A stretch of DNA of 64,000 nucleotides from Sphingobium sp. V4 (GCF_029590555.1 NZ_CP081001.1:186001-250000); one strand, 5' to 3'. Shown: positions 11,022-20,410, numbered from the stretch's first letter. Program-made: numbers and translations. The notes: generated by a model from the sequence alone, not told the origin.

Positions 11022-11690
11022 TCAGCGGATCATGAGGGACAGGGCGAGGAACATCACGAGGGCGAAGGAAGAAGCGGTCAATGCCTGGCCAAAGCCGCGC
11101 AGCAGGGAGATGTCCAGCTTCCGCGAAAACCATAATGACTGGACGCTGAGATACCATCCGAACGCGGCAAGCACCAGCGCCAGGCCGCCGCTTCGCCCCA
11201 TCGGGACCTGCGATTCGGCGAGCAGCGCGCCCAATCCCACGAACAACGCCAATGGCGCGGCGGTGAAGCACTGGCCGTAGAAAGGGCGCCGCAAATTCTC
11301 CTGCGTCAGCCGGACGCCCTGCCGGCGAAGCAGGCGCACCGCCATCATCAACGTGAACAGGCTGAACAGGATCAGGCGGAGAGTCAGCAGCGCCAGATCG
11401 GAATCCACCATGGCGGCCAGGCCGTGGCGGTCGGCCAGCAGGGGGTTCTGGCCCGCCACGACCGTTTCGATGCCGTGCGAAATGAGCAAGGTCAGGAACA
11501 GGAAAAGCGGTGGCCGGATCGCGTCGTCATACTGGTTTTCCGGACGATCCGAAACCTCCCGATCGGCATAGGCCATCATGTGCAACGGCCGGACCAGGAT
11601 GCGCCAGAAGGTGATGGGATAGAAGACGAGCCACCCCATTACCGTGTAGAGCGCTTCGTCCAGGGACTCGATGATCTTCATGAAATCCAT
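11022..11690 (-). CDS. hypothetical multi-pass membrane protein (Yip1-like topology)
   Basis: A 222-residue protein with an amphipathic N-terminus (MDFMKIIESLDEALYTVMGWL) and about five transmembrane helices, including PLFLFLTLLISHGIETVVA, LLTLRLILFSLFTLMMAVRLL, APLALFVGLGALLA, LALVLAAFGWYLSVQSLWF and ASSFALVMFLALSLMI. The topology recalls Yip1/DUF1282-type proteins but there is no diagnostic motif. It stands alone, convergent to nothing and divergent from the ABC-F gene across a 443-base gap. Confidence 0.72.
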   Translation of the reverse strand: MDFMKIIESLDEALYTVMGWLVFYPITFWRILVRPLHMMAYADREVSDRPENQYDDAIRPPLFLFLTLLISHGIETVVAGQNPLLADRHGLAAMVDSDLALLTLRLILFSLFTLMMAVRLLRRQGVRLTQENLRRPFYGQCFTAAPLALFVGLGALLAESQVPMGRSGGLALVLAAFGWYLSVQSLWFSRKLDISLLRGFGQALTASSFALVMFLALSLMIR

Positions 11691-11910
11691 GGACGAAATG
11701 TCTCCCTGTTTTTTGGAATGTCGAACAGGCAGCGCGCTTTGTCGATAGATTATCCGCTCTTGCCGCCGCGCGCGGCGGGCGCGGCTCAGGTCGCTGTCCT
11801 ACAGCCCCCGGCCCGTGCCATAACCATCCCCGCTCTTTCGCACTGTCCGCTCCTCGCCGTCCCGCGCCGCGCTTCGCTCCGGCGCGCGGCATTTTGCAGA
11901 AATTCTCCTA

Positions 11911-11978
11911 TTGCGAAATCGACGCCACCCGTCCGGACCGACGCTTTTGCGTCGGCCACGACACTGTATATTTCGCAA
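11911..11978. other. nested palindromes in a 443-base gene-free gap
   Basis: The gap 11691-12133 has no convincing gene. It contains a perfect 9-base inverted repeat, TTGCGAAAT (11911-11919) and ATTTCGCAA (11970-11978), enclosing a second perfect hairpin, CCGACGC-TTTT-GCGTCGG (11938-11955). The rest of the gap is GC-rich and featureless to me. It could be a regulatory region for the divergent flanking genes, a small RNA, or a repeat relic. Confidence 0.4.
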
Positions 11979-12133
11979 GGCCGCGCCGACTTGCCAAATA
12001 CCACTGCGGCGCGCGCCGCTCCGCCCGCTGCCGCGCCGGAATGGCCTCCCGATCCGGCCCCTGATTCGAAAAATGCGGCATCGCGGCAATGGGGCATTTC
12101 CGCGGCGCGGGAAAATGCCTAAAGCCCGCCTCC

Positions 12134-14005
12134 ATGCTGAACCTCAATGCCATCACCGTGCGCCTGGGCGGCCGCACCATTCTCGACCGCGCCAGCGCCG
12201 CGCTGCCGCCGCGCAGCCGCGTGGGCCTCATCGGCCGCAACGGCGCGGGCAAGTCCACGCTGATGAAGGTGATGATCGGCCAGCTCGACCCGGACGAGGG
12301 GTCGTGCGACATGCCCCGCGACACGCGCCTCGGCTATATCGCGCAGGAAGCGCCGTCGGGCACGTCGACCCCCTTCGATACCGTGCTTGCCGCCGACAAG
12401 GAACGCGCGGCGCTCATGGCCGAGGCCGAACATACCGAAGACCCCGACCGCCTCGGCCATATCTATGAGCGGCTGACGACGATCGACGCCTATACCGCCC
12501 CGGCTCGCGCCGCCCGCATCCTGGTCGGCCTCGGTTTCGACGAGGAAATGCAGGGTCGTCCGCTCGACAGCTATTCGGGCGGCTGGAAGATGCGCGTGGC
12601 GCTCGCCGCGCTTCTCTTCTCCAACCCCGACCTGCTGCTGCTCGACGAACCGTCGAACCACCTCGACCTCGAAGCCACGCTCTGGCTGGAAAATTTCCTC
12701 AAGGCCTATCGCGGCACCGTGGTCGTCATCAGCCACGAACGCGACCTGCTCAACAATGTGGTCGACTATATCCTTCATCTGGAGGGCGGGAAGGTCACGC
12801 TCTATCCCGGCGGCTATGACGCGTTCGAGCGGCAGCGCGCCGAAAGGCTCGCCCAGCTCGAATCCGCCCGTGCCAAGCAGCAGGCGGAGCGGGAGAAGTT
12901 GCAGGACTATGTCGCCCGCAATTCGGCCCGCGCCTCGACCGCGAAACAGGCCCAGTCCAGAGCCAAGGCGCTGGCCCGGATGCAGCCCATCGCCGCCGCT
13001 ATCGAGGATCCGACGCTGCATTTCGGCTTCCCCAGTCCCGCCGAACTGCGCCCGCCACTCATCACCATGGATATGGCGGCGGTCGGCTATACCGACACGC
13101 CGATTCTGCGCCGGGTGAACCTGCGCATCGATCCCGACGACCGGCTGGCGCTGCTCGGCCGCAACGGCAACGGCAAGACGACGCTGGCCCGCCTCATCGC
13201 CGCGCAGCTGGCACCGATGGAAGGGACGGTGCAGGCCACGTCGAAGATGAATGTCGGCTACTTCACCCAATATCAGGTGGAGGAACTCGACATCACCGAC
13301 ACGCCGCTGGAGCATATGACCCGCGTCATGAAGGGCGCGACCCCCGGCGCGGTCCGTGCCCAGCTCGGCCGCTTCGGCTTTTCCGGCGAGCGCGCGACGC
13401 AGAAGGTCGGCTCCATGTCGGGCGGCGAGCGTGCCCGCCTGGCGCTCGCGCTCATAACCCGCGACGCGCCGCACCTGCTGATCCTCGACGAACCGACAAA
13501 CCACCTCGACGTCGACAGCCGCGAAGCGCTGGTGCAGGCCTTGAACGACTATAGCGGCGCAGTGGTGATCGTCTCCCACGACCGCCACATGATCGAACTG
13601 GTGGCCGACCGCCTCGTCCTGGTCGACAATGGTACCGCCCAGCCATTCGACGGGTCGCTGGATGATTATACCGACATCATCCTGCGCAAGGCGGATGGCA
13701 ATGGAAGCAGCGGGGGCGACGCGCCGAAGGTCGACCGCAAGGCCGACAAGCGCGCGGCAGCCGAATGGCGCGAAAAGCAGAAGACGCTCAAGAACGCGCT
13801 CAACAAGGCGGAGCGGGAAATGGCGGCCCTGTCCGCCGAGCGCAGCCGCATCGACCAGGCGCTGTTCGACCCCAAGGCCGCGACCGGCGCGGAGGCGAAG
13901 ATGACCACCAGCGAACTGATGGTGAAGCGCGCCGCCGTCGAAAAGAAGCTGGAAGCGGCCGAGGAAGTCTGGATGGAAGCGAGCGCGGCGCTGGAGGCGG
14001 GCTGA
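12134..14005 (+). CDS. ABC-F family ATP-binding protein (ribosome-associated type)
   Basis: A soluble protein of 623 residues with two ABC ATPase domains and no membrane part, typical of ABC-F translation factors (Uup/YheS/EttA group). Domain 1 has GRNGAGKSTLMKVM, SYSGGWKMRVALA and LLLLDEPSNHLDLEATLWLE; domain 2 has GRNGNGKTTLARLI, SMSGGERARLALA and LLILDEPTNHLDVDS. A charged linker (RQRAERLAQLESARAKQQAE) joins them, and a coiled-coil C-terminal domain (from about residue 550) suggests the YheS/Uup branch. The ATG at 12134 (MLNLNAITVRLGGRTIL) was chosen over an upstream ATG because ABC-F proteins begin right at the first beta strand. Confidence 0.92.
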   Translation: MLNLNAITVRLGGRTILDRASAALPPRSRVGLIGRNGAGKSTLMKVMIGQLDPDEGSCDMPRDTRLGYIAQEAPSGTSTPFDTVLAADKERAALMAEAEHTEDPDRLGHIYERLTTIDAYTAPARAARILVGLGFDEEMQGRPLDSYSGGWKMRVALAALLFSNPDLLLLDEPSNHLDLEATLWLENFLKAYRGTVVVISHERDLLNNVVDYILHLEGGKVTLYPGGYDAFERQRAERLAQLESARAKQQAEREKLQDYVARNSARASTAKQAQSRAKALARMQPIAAAIEDPTLHFGFPSPAELRPPLITMDMAAVGYTDTPILRRVNLRIDPDDRLALLGRNGNGKTTLARLIAAQLAPMEGTVQATSKMNVGYFTQYQVEELDITDTPLEHMTRVMKGATPGAVRAQLGRFGFSGERATQKVGSMSGGERARLALALITRDAPHLLILDEPTNHLDVDSREALVQALNDYSGAVVIVSHDRHMIELVADRLVLVDNGTAQPFDGSLDDYTDIILRKADGNGSSGGDAPKVDRKADKRAAAEWREKQKTLKNALNKAEREMAALSAERSRIDQALFDPKAATGAEAKMTTSELMVKRAAVEKKLEAAEEVWMEASAALEAG

Positions 14006-14012
14006 TCCTTCT

Positions 14013-14042
14013 CCGTTCGTTTCGAGCCTGGTCGGGGAACGG
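14013..14042. repeat. CCGTTCG-family repeat remnant after the ABC-F gene
   Basis: CCGTTCGTTTCGAGC at 14013-14027 matches the arm of the longer element at 30554-30622. CCGTTC here can pair with GAACGG at 14037-14042. It sits 8 bases after the ABC-F stop between convergent genes. Confidence 0.55.
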
Positions 14043-14092
14043 CGGCGCCCCGCTGCCCGCGTCTCGGCCGGCCCGAAGCGACCGGCCTGTGG

Positions 14093-14590
14093 TCAGAAGG
14101 CCCGCTCCAGCAGCACCAGCCCCGGATCGCCCTCGACGGCCCTGGCGGAAAAGCCCATTTCCCGCTCAAGGCTGATGGCGGCGCGGTTCTCCCGGCTCTC
14201 GATCGACTGGAGCCGTGTCACGCCCCAGCTGCGTGCCTCCTGCGCGACATAATCCAGCAGCGTCCAGCCTATCCCCTTGCCCTTGAAGTCAGGCAGTATG
14301 GAGATGGCGACCTCGCCGGTTCGGCCGTCCGGGTCCGCCGCCAGCGTCGCCGCCGCGATGATCTCGTCGTTCCCCGGTACGAAGGCCAGGAACGTCTCAT
14401 GCCGGTGATAGGCGAAGTCGGCCAGCTCGTGCAGTTGCCCCGGACTGACCTGCGCCGCCGCCGACAGGAACCGGAAGCGCCGGTCATCGTCGGTGACCTC
14501 CGCGAAGAAGGCGGCGAGCCCCGGTTCGTCGGCATGGGTGGCGAGGCGAATGTCGAAGCGGAATCCATATCGGGTTTCGAGCGCGATCAT
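14093..14590 (-). CDS. GNAT family N-acetyltransferase
   Basis: A 165-residue acetyl-CoA-dependent transferase. The fold signature is clear: RLATHADEPGLAAFFAEVTDDDRRFRF, then the acetyl-CoA loop region EVAISILPDFKGKGIGWTLLDYVAQEA and VTRLQSIESRENRAAISLEREMGF. The central part resembles the acetyltransferase module found in Pat-like protein acetylases, but substrate is unknown. The start at 14590 (MIALETRYGFRFDIRLA) replaces a longer frame whose first 28 residues look non-coding. Convergent with the ABC-F gene. Confidence 0.85.
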   Translation of the reverse strand: MIALETRYGFRFDIRLATHADEPGLAAFFAEVTDDDRRFRFLSAAAQVSPGQLHELADFAYHRHETFLAFVPGNDEIIAAATLAADPDGRTGEVAISILPDFKGKGIGWTLLDYVAQEARSWGVTRLQSIESRENRAAISLEREMGFSARAVEGDPGLVLLERAF

Positions 14591-14759
14591 CGGAAATCTC
14601 CAGTCGGAAGACGGCAGGCGCCGGCTCCGTCCGGCCCGCCTCATGCGGCTTTTGATCGGATCTGGGCGCTGCACATGCTATAAGGACTATCCCTGATGGC
14701 GAGCCGGTGGGGGTAAGGCCTAGCTTGCAGGCAGCGATACTCTTGCTGGGAGCCCTGCG

Positions 14760-15575
14760 ATGAAAACGGTCCTGCTGCATATCCATGACGATCGAGGTGC
14801 CGACAGCCGTATGCAGGCGGCCTGCGACATCGCCCGTGCCTGCAATGCCCATGTCCAGTGCGTCCAGGTAACGCCCATGCCCGACCTGATCGCCGCCGAC
14901 GTCTATGGCGGCGCCGGCTATGCGCCCACGATCGCGGCCGAACTGCACGCCATCGACGAAAGTTACCGCGCCAAGGTGGAAGCGCATCTCGACCGCGAGG
15001 ACATCGCCTGGGACTGGCGGCAGATTGATGGCGACAGCATCGCGAGCCTGCTCGCCGCCGCGCGCCTCTCCGACCTGATCGTCGCCACCTTGCCCGAAGG
15101 GCGGCGGAGCGACGCCATGGACCCCTTGCCGATCGTCGCGGACCTGGCGCTCGGTGGCCGCACGCCGGTTCTCGCCGTGCCGCAGAGCGCGCGCTCGGTC
15201 ACGATCACGGGACGGGCGCTGGTTGCCTGGGATGGCTCCTCCGAGTCCTGCGCCGCGCTGCGTGCCGCGGTGCCGTTGCTGCGGCTGGCGCAGAGCGTCG
15301 ACATCGTCACCGTCGAGGAGTCCGACAAGGCCGAATTTCCCGCGACCGGCGCGTCCGAATATCTCGCCCGGCACGGCATCAAGTCGCAACTGCAGAGCTG
15401 GTCGCGCAAGGACCGCCCGATCGAAATCGCGCTGCGCGAGGCGATCGACACGCTCGGCGCCGACTGGGTGGTGATGGGTGCCTTCGGCCATAGCCGCTGG
15501 CGGGAGCTGATGTTCGGCGGCGTCACCCGCGCGATGCTCCGCACGGCGCGGGTTCCGCTGCTGCTGGCGCACTGA
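14760..15575 (+). CDS. universal stress protein (UspA family)
   Basis: Tandem-type universal stress protein of 271 residues. The second half is a canonical Usp domain (ALVAWDGSSESCAALRAAVPLL ... WVVMGAFGHSRWRELMFGGVTR) with the G-x2-G-x9-G ATP-binding signature and a hydrophobic end (ARVPLLLAH). The first half (VLLHIHDDRGADSRMQAACDIARACNAHVQ) is a degenerate copy. It probably binds ATP or acts in stress survival in the cytoplasm. It stands alone, ending 6 bases before the convergent CHAT gene. Confidence 0.9.
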   Translation: MKTVLLHIHDDRGADSRMQAACDIARACNAHVQCVQVTPMPDLIAADVYGGAGYAPTIAAELHAIDESYRAKVEAHLDREDIAWDWRQIDGDSIASLLAAARLSDLIVATLPEGRRSDAMDPLPIVADLALGGRTPVLAVPQSARSVTITGRALVAWDGSSESCAALRAAVPLLRLAQSVDIVTVEESDKAEFPATGASEYLARHGIKSQLQSWSRKDRPIEIALREAIDTLGADWVVMGAFGHSRWRELMFGGVTRAMLRTARVPLLLAH

Positions 15576-15581
15576 CGCGGG

Positions 15582-18515
15582 TCAGCGCCCCATCAGGATG
15601 AAGGGCGCCCAGATATAGGGCTGGGCCGCGTCGGGGCGCTCCGACTCGATGAATTTGAGCATCGCCCGTTGCAGCGCGACTGCGCGCGGCAGGCCGCGGC
15701 CGGCGCTTTTCACCGTTTCTAGCGTCACAAAGGCGCTGGCATCGTCGCGCACGGGCCAGTGGGACACCAGCAGCGATCCCGCGCCGGCATAGCGGAACGC
15801 CTGCGCCAGCCCGGAATAGGCCGCGCCCTTCGCCGATCCGTCACCGGCGGCCGTGTTGCAGGCGGACAGGATCACCCAGTCCGCGCCGATTCGCATGGTG
15901 GCGACTTCGGACGCGGTCAGCAGGCCGTCCTCGCCGGTCGCACCGGCGGCAGGCGGGGACAGCACCAGCGCCGGCTCGGCCACCCCCTCCATCTCCCCGC
16001 TCACCAGCCCATGGGTCGCGAACAGGATCACGCCATAGGGTGACAGGTCGCGGTCGCGTAGCGCCGCCTCGCTGGCGTGCGCGCCCACGAGCAGGGTGGC
16101 GCGCTTCGCTCCGAATCGCGCCGCCACTGCTTGCAGTTCGGCGAGCGATCCGGGCAGCGGAGGCAGTTCCGCCAGGGCGCGGCTATCGGCCCCTCCGTTG
16201 CGGAAATAACGTTGGGCCGCCATCGGCGCGCCGCTGCTTTCCGACTGGATGCCGGCCTGCGCGCCAAAGGCCTGCGGCGCGCCGATCCCTAGGAAACGCT
16301 GATCCCGCGCCGCCATCTGCCGCCGGCTGGTCGCGCCGATCGCGAAGCCGGGCTGCACTTCGATGGCAAAGCGGCGGATAAGCCAGGGGGTCTTGCGCTC
16401 GACGGCGGCCACGGGCGATTGCGGCAGCATCGCGAAGGGCAGCGAGGCGAAGGCGCCGGTTGGCACGATCCGCAACGTCCGGGCCTTGCCCAATGTCGCC
16501 ATGATGTCGGGCGTGAAGATTTGCCGATACAGGTCATGCGCGGCCGTCCGGTCGAACCCCTTGGGCGTCAGGGAGGCGCGAAGCCGATCGACTAGCGCGA
16601 CCATCGCGGCCCGATCCATGCGCGCGCGCGCGATCCGCGTGCCGCCCGGGCCGACCGCCAGCATGTAGACGCCATCGAACGCGGGCATGACCGCCAGCAA
16701 CGCCTCTTCGCTGCCCAGCTTTGCCCGCAACGCGTCCATGTCGGGCCGCTCGCCGCCCTGCGCCTCGATCCAGCGTGGGTAGTCGCGCGCGATCGCCGCG
16801 CGCTCGGCCTCGACCGCGGCCGCCACGACGCCACGATCGGCCCGCGCCTCGGCGACGCCCCTGTCGGTCGCGAGTGCCTTCAGCAGCTTGCTGTCCGCCG
16901 CCTCCAGCGTCCTTACCCGGTCCTGCAAGGCGCGCACCCGCGCCGCCAGCGCCTGATCCTCGGTCAGCCGCTGTGCGACGAGCCGGTTGGCCTGCGCGAT
17001 GCGCGATCCGGCCAGCACGGCCATCGCCTCCAGCGCCAGCGCGGCGTCCTGCGTCTGCGCCGCCACCGCCAGCACCATGTCGAGCGCTGCGCGCTGTTCT
17101 TCGGTCAGCTCGCCATTGTCGGTCATGCCCGCACTGTCGCGGAGCACCCCGGCCAGCCGCCCGGCACTTTCCCTCAGCGACCCGACCTGCTGCGCGGTCC
17201 AGTCCGACAGCATCGCCGCCTGCGCCAGCGGAAATGCCGGCGCATTGTCGAGTTGCCGCGTCTCGGTGGCGAACGCGCTCGCCGCCGTCCGCGCTTCGTC
17301 CATGCGTCCGGTCCCGATCAGCGCCGGGATCAGATAGGGATAGACGCGCTGGCCGATGTCGCGGTCCTTGTCCGACCCGGCCCGCACCCGCGCCAAAGCC
17401 ATGGTCAGTCGTTCGACCGCTTCGTCGCGCCGGCCCTCCGCCAGGCTGGCCGACCCCGCAAAAGCGAGGGCGCGGGCCGATTGCGGGCTATGTTCGCCCT
17501 CGATCTTCCGGAATCCGCGCTCGGCCTCCATGAAAAGCGGACCGGCGTCGGCATAACGTTCCAAGGGCAGCAGTACGGTGCCCAGATTTTGCAGTCCGAA
17601 CTGGAAATAGAGGCTGTCGGTGCCCACCGTCTCGCGCTTGATGGCGATGGCGCGCTGAAGATAGTCCAGGCTCTCCACCCGCCGCCCGGTGCGCGACAGC
17701 AGCAGGCCCAGCGCTTCGAGCGCGCGGGCATAGCTGGGATGCTTGCGATCGACATGGTCGGTGGCAACGTCGACCGCCAGCCGCGCATATTTTTCCGCCT
17801 CGGCGTCCCGCTCGGCGCGGGACAGCAGCTGCGCATAGGTGTAATAGGAACCGATCGCGTCCGCACTGTTCGGCCCGACGGCGGCGATCCGCGCCTCCAT
17901 GCTGGCCCGTTGCGCGTCCACAGCTTCTGCGTTGCGGCCAAGGCGGGTGAGCGCCTGCGCATGGCTGAAGGCGATGTTGGAACGCAGCATATGAGCGTCC
18001 TTGTCCAGCCTGTCCGCAGGCGTGCGGGCGATGTAGCCGTCCATGTAGCGACTGGCATCGCGCAGTGTCGCCGCGCCTTCCGCCACCTTGCCGAGCGCGA
18101 CCTGGACATAGCCCTTGATCGACAGTCCCTGCATCCACTGGATGGGATAGGCGTCCGCGAAGGGCGACAGCAGCGCCAGACCCTCGCTCGACCGCGCCAG
18201 GGCATCGGGATTTTTGCCGTCGATCTGGTCCATGGAGGACAGGTTGACCAAGGCGACGCCCGCCAGCGGATGAGGCTTCCCCGAAACCTTCACCTTCATC
18301 GCTACATCGTGCAGGCGGCTCCAGGCATCGCGCGTCCGTTGCGACATCGACAGGGCATAATCCGCGCTGTCGAACAGGTCGGACGCCTGACGCTCCAGTT
18401 GGCGAAGCCGGGCGTGGCGAGGATCGCTGGAAGAAAAAGGCGCGCTCGCCGCCGCTGCGGAGGATAGCAGAGCCAGCGCCAGCAGGACGACCGAACAACG
18501 CGTGGAAAGCAGCAT
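15582..18515 (-). CDS. exported TPR-CHAT domain protein
   Basis: A 977-residue protein with signal peptide (VVLLALALLSSAAAASA), a long helical TPR array (for example the repeats around PSYARALEALGLLLSRTGRRVESLDYLQRA), a coiled segment near residues 510-590, and a C-terminal CHAT peptidase domain. The caspase-like dyad is intact: His835 in LFATHGLVSGE and Cys886 in VILSACNTAAGDG, followed by GLAQAFRYAGAGSLLVSHWPV. CHAT proteins are proteases that in several systems act on partner proteins; here the signal peptide points to the periplasm or cell surface. It starts 86 bases upstream of the cysS stop, in the same direction, with no obvious partner gene. Confidence 0.88.
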   Translation of the reverse strand: MLLSTRCSVVLLALALLSSAAAASAPFSSSDPRHARLRQLERQASDLFDSADYALSMSQRTRDAWSRLHDVAMKVKVSGKPHPLAGVALVNLSSMDQIDGKNPDALARSSEGLALLSPFADAYPIQWMQGLSIKGYVQVALGKVAEGAATLRDASRYMDGYIARTPADRLDKDAHMLRSNIAFSHAQALTRLGRNAEAVDAQRASMEARIAAVGPNSADAIGSYYTYAQLLSRAERDAEAEKYARLAVDVATDHVDRKHPSYARALEALGLLLSRTGRRVESLDYLQRAIAIKRETVGTDSLYFQFGLQNLGTVLLPLERYADAGPLFMEAERGFRKIEGEHSPQSARALAFAGSASLAEGRRDEAVERLTMALARVRAGSDKDRDIGQRVYPYLIPALIGTGRMDEARTAASAFATETRQLDNAPAFPLAQAAMLSDWTAQQVGSLRESAGRLAGVLRDSAGMTDNGELTEEQRAALDMVLAVAAQTQDAALALEAMAVLAGSRIAQANRLVAQRLTEDQALAARVRALQDRVRTLEAADSKLLKALATDRGVAEARADRGVVAAAVEAERAAIARDYPRWIEAQGGERPDMDALRAKLGSEEALLAVMPAFDGVYMLAVGPGGTRIARARMDRAAMVALVDRLRASLTPKGFDRTAAHDLYRQIFTPDIMATLGKARTLRIVPTGAFASLPFAMLPQSPVAAVERKTPWLIRRFAIEVQPGFAIGATSRRQMAARDQRFLGIGAPQAFGAQAGIQSESSGAPMAAQRYFRNGGADSRALAELPPLPGSLAELQAVAARFGAKRATLLVGAHASEAALRDRDLSPYGVILFATHGLVSGEMEGVAEPALVLSPPAAGATGEDGLLTASEVATMRIGADWVILSACNTAAGDGSAKGAAYSGLAQAFRYAGAGSLLVSHWPVRDDASAFVTLETVKSAGRGLPRAVALQRAMLKFIESERPDAAQPYIWAPFILMGR

Positions 18516-18601
18516 ATCACCCCCCGCTTGCGAGTCGACCCGCCTGTCTATTCGGTCGCGCGGCGTCGCCCGTCAAGAGCGGTGCGGGGGCGTAACGATC
18601 C

Positions 18602-20116
18602 TCAGGCGATCGTCAGTCGCCAGTCCCAGCGTAGCGGATCGCCGTCCATCACCTCGATCCCCCGGCTGCTCAGTCTATCGCGTATCTCGTCCGACAAGGC
18701 GAAGTCCTTGTCGGAGCGCGCGGTGGCGCGGCGTTCCAGTTCGGCTTCCACCTCTTCCGGGCTGATCTGCGCATCCTTTGGCTGAATGCGCAGATCGGCG
18801 CGGGTCAGCGTCAGGAGATTGAGGCCGAGCGCCTGGTCGAAAGCCGCGATCAGGCAGAGCTTCTCGTCCACGGGTACCTTCTTCATGCCGATGGCCTCTT
18901 CCAGCAGCGGCAGGGCACGTGGGGTCATCAGATCGTCGGCGATCGCGGCGTCGAACTGTTCCAGCAGCGGTGCCAGCTTCGGGTGCAGATTGGCGCGCAG
19001 ATAGTCGAGGCGCGGGGATTGCCAGGTTACGCCCTCGGCGCGCGCCTTCAGCCCCTCGACCCCCATGACCAGCCGCTTGAGCCGCGTCAGCGCCGCCGCC
19101 AGATTGTCCGCGCTGAACTCCAGTTCGCTGCGATAATGCGCGCCAAGGCAGAGCATGCGATAGGCGATCGGATGCACGCCAGCGTCGATCAGCGAGAAGA
19201 GCGTAGTAAAGCCGCCCTTCGATTTCGACATCTTGCCCTGCCGGTCCACCAGGAAATTATTGTGCATCCACCAGCGCGCGCCGGTGAAGCCCGCCGCCGC
19301 CGCACCGGGGCCGCCGCAGCAGGCGTGGAAAGCCTGGTTCTGGGCGATCTCGTTGGGATGGTGGATTTCGCGATGGTCGATGCCGCCGGTATGGATGTCG
19401 AACGGCTGGCCCAGCCGCGCCTGGCTCATCACCGAGCATTCCAGATGCCATCCCGGCGCGCCCTTGCCCCAGGGGCTGTCCCATTCCATCTGGCGCTGCT
19501 CGCCGGGCGGCGACTTGCGCCAGATGGCGAAGTCGGACGGGTTGCGCTTGCCCGCGACCGGGTCGATCCGGGCATGAGCGGCATCGTCCCGTCCGCCGGC
19601 CAGGGCGCCATAATCGGGTACGGTCGTGCTGTCGAAATAGAGGCCACTCTCGAGTTCATAGCAATGATCCGGGGCGATCTTCTCGGCAAATTCGATCATC
19701 TGCGGCACATAGTCGGTCGCGACCGTCCATTCGCTGGGCGGCAGGATGTTGAGGTCGGCGATGTTGGACTTGAACGCCTGCGTATAATGGGCCGCAATGT
19801 CCCAGATGCTTTTGGCGCTCGCCCGCGCGGCCGCCTCCATCTTGTCGTCCCCCGCATCGGCGTCGCTGGTCAGATGACCGACATCGGTGATGTTGATGAT
19901 GTGGGTGACGCTCAGCCCCTTCCACAACAGGGTCCGCCGCAGCGTATCGGTGAACACATAGGCGCGCAGGTTGCCGATATGGGCATAGTTGTAGACGGTC
20001 GGGCCGCAGCTGTAGACGCGGGCATGATTCGGTTCGATCGGCGCGAACGGCGCGATGGATCGAGTCAGGCTGTTGAACAGGCGCAGTGGCGCGGGGATAT
20101 GCTGGTCGTCGGACAT
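18602..20116 (-). CDS. cysS: cysteinyl-tRNA synthetase
   Basis: Class I aminoacyl-tRNA synthetase (504 residues) that charges tRNA-Cys. It has the zinc cysteine in VYSCGPTVYNYAHIGNLRAY with the HIGN form of the HIGH motif, GWHLECSVMSQARLG and GGIDHREIHHPNEIAQ for further zinc ligands, and GKMSKSKGG for the KMSKS loop. Length is slightly above the usual 460-480. The start codon lies in one arm of a perfect 8-base inverted repeat (20112-20119 with 20125-20132), so the initiation region can fold. Confidence 0.97.
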   Translation of the reverse strand: MSDDQHIPAPLRLFNSLTRSIAPFAPIEPNHARVYSCGPTVYNYAHIGNLRAYVFTDTLRRTLLWKGLSVTHIINITDVGHLTSDADAGDDKMEAAARASAKSIWDIAAHYTQAFKSNIADLNILPPSEWTVATDYVPQMIEFAEKIAPDHCYELESGLYFDSTTVPDYGALAGGRDDAAHARIDPVAGKRNPSDFAIWRKSPPGEQRQMEWDSPWGKGAPGWHLECSVMSQARLGQPFDIHTGGIDHREIHHPNEIAQNQAFHACCGGPGAAAAGFTGARWWMHNNFLVDRQGKMSKSKGGFTTLFSLIDAGVHPIAYRMLCLGAHYRSELEFSADNLAAALTRLKRLVMGVEGLKARAEGVTWQSPRLDYLRANLHPKLAPLLEQFDAAIADDLMTPRALPLLEEAIGMKKVPVDEKLCLIAAFDQALGLNLLTLTRADLRIQPKDAQISPEEVEAELERRATARSDKDFALSDEIRDRLSSRGIEVMDGDPLRWDWRLTIA

Positions 20117-20205
20117 GGCCGCAAGCCATGTCGCGAAGCGGGGCGGGGGTCAATCCTTCCCGGTGCGGGCGCGCGATTGTAATAAAATGTTGCAGTCGGG
20201 CCAAT

Positions 20206-20236
20206 CCCTTGCGCGTAGGCGTTCCCCACCCGATAT
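20206..20236 (+). promoter_or_regulatory. possible RpoH-type promoter of the Bax-inhibitor-1 gene
   Basis: CCCTTGCG (20206-20213), a 15-base spacer, then CCCGATAT (20229-20236) resemble the sigma-32 pattern CTTGAA-N13-15-CCCCATnT. It lies in the 294-base gap between cysS and the downstream gene, about 170 bases before the GTG start. A sigma-70 reading (TTGCGC with ATATAT, 18-base spacer) is also possible. The rest of the gap shows nothing else. Confidence 0.4.
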
Positions 20237-20410
20237 ATCCTCTGCGGGCCGGGCCCCTCTGGCGACATGGATTTCCCCCTTGATCCAGTCGCGATGTCGG
20301 ACCGCATCGGGTGTGCCCGGTGCAGGTTTTGCGGCGATTTGCCCCCTCTCGTTGCCGCAGGAGACCGCGCCGGGCCACTCGAACCACATTTGGATGGAGT
20401 GAGTGAAGCC

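Noticed and set aside
11786..12097. A 103-codon minus-strand frame in the 443-base gap
   Set aside because: No ribosome site, no recognisable domain, Ala/Gly/Arg-rich composition typical of chance frames in GC-rich DNA, and it runs through the nested palindromes.
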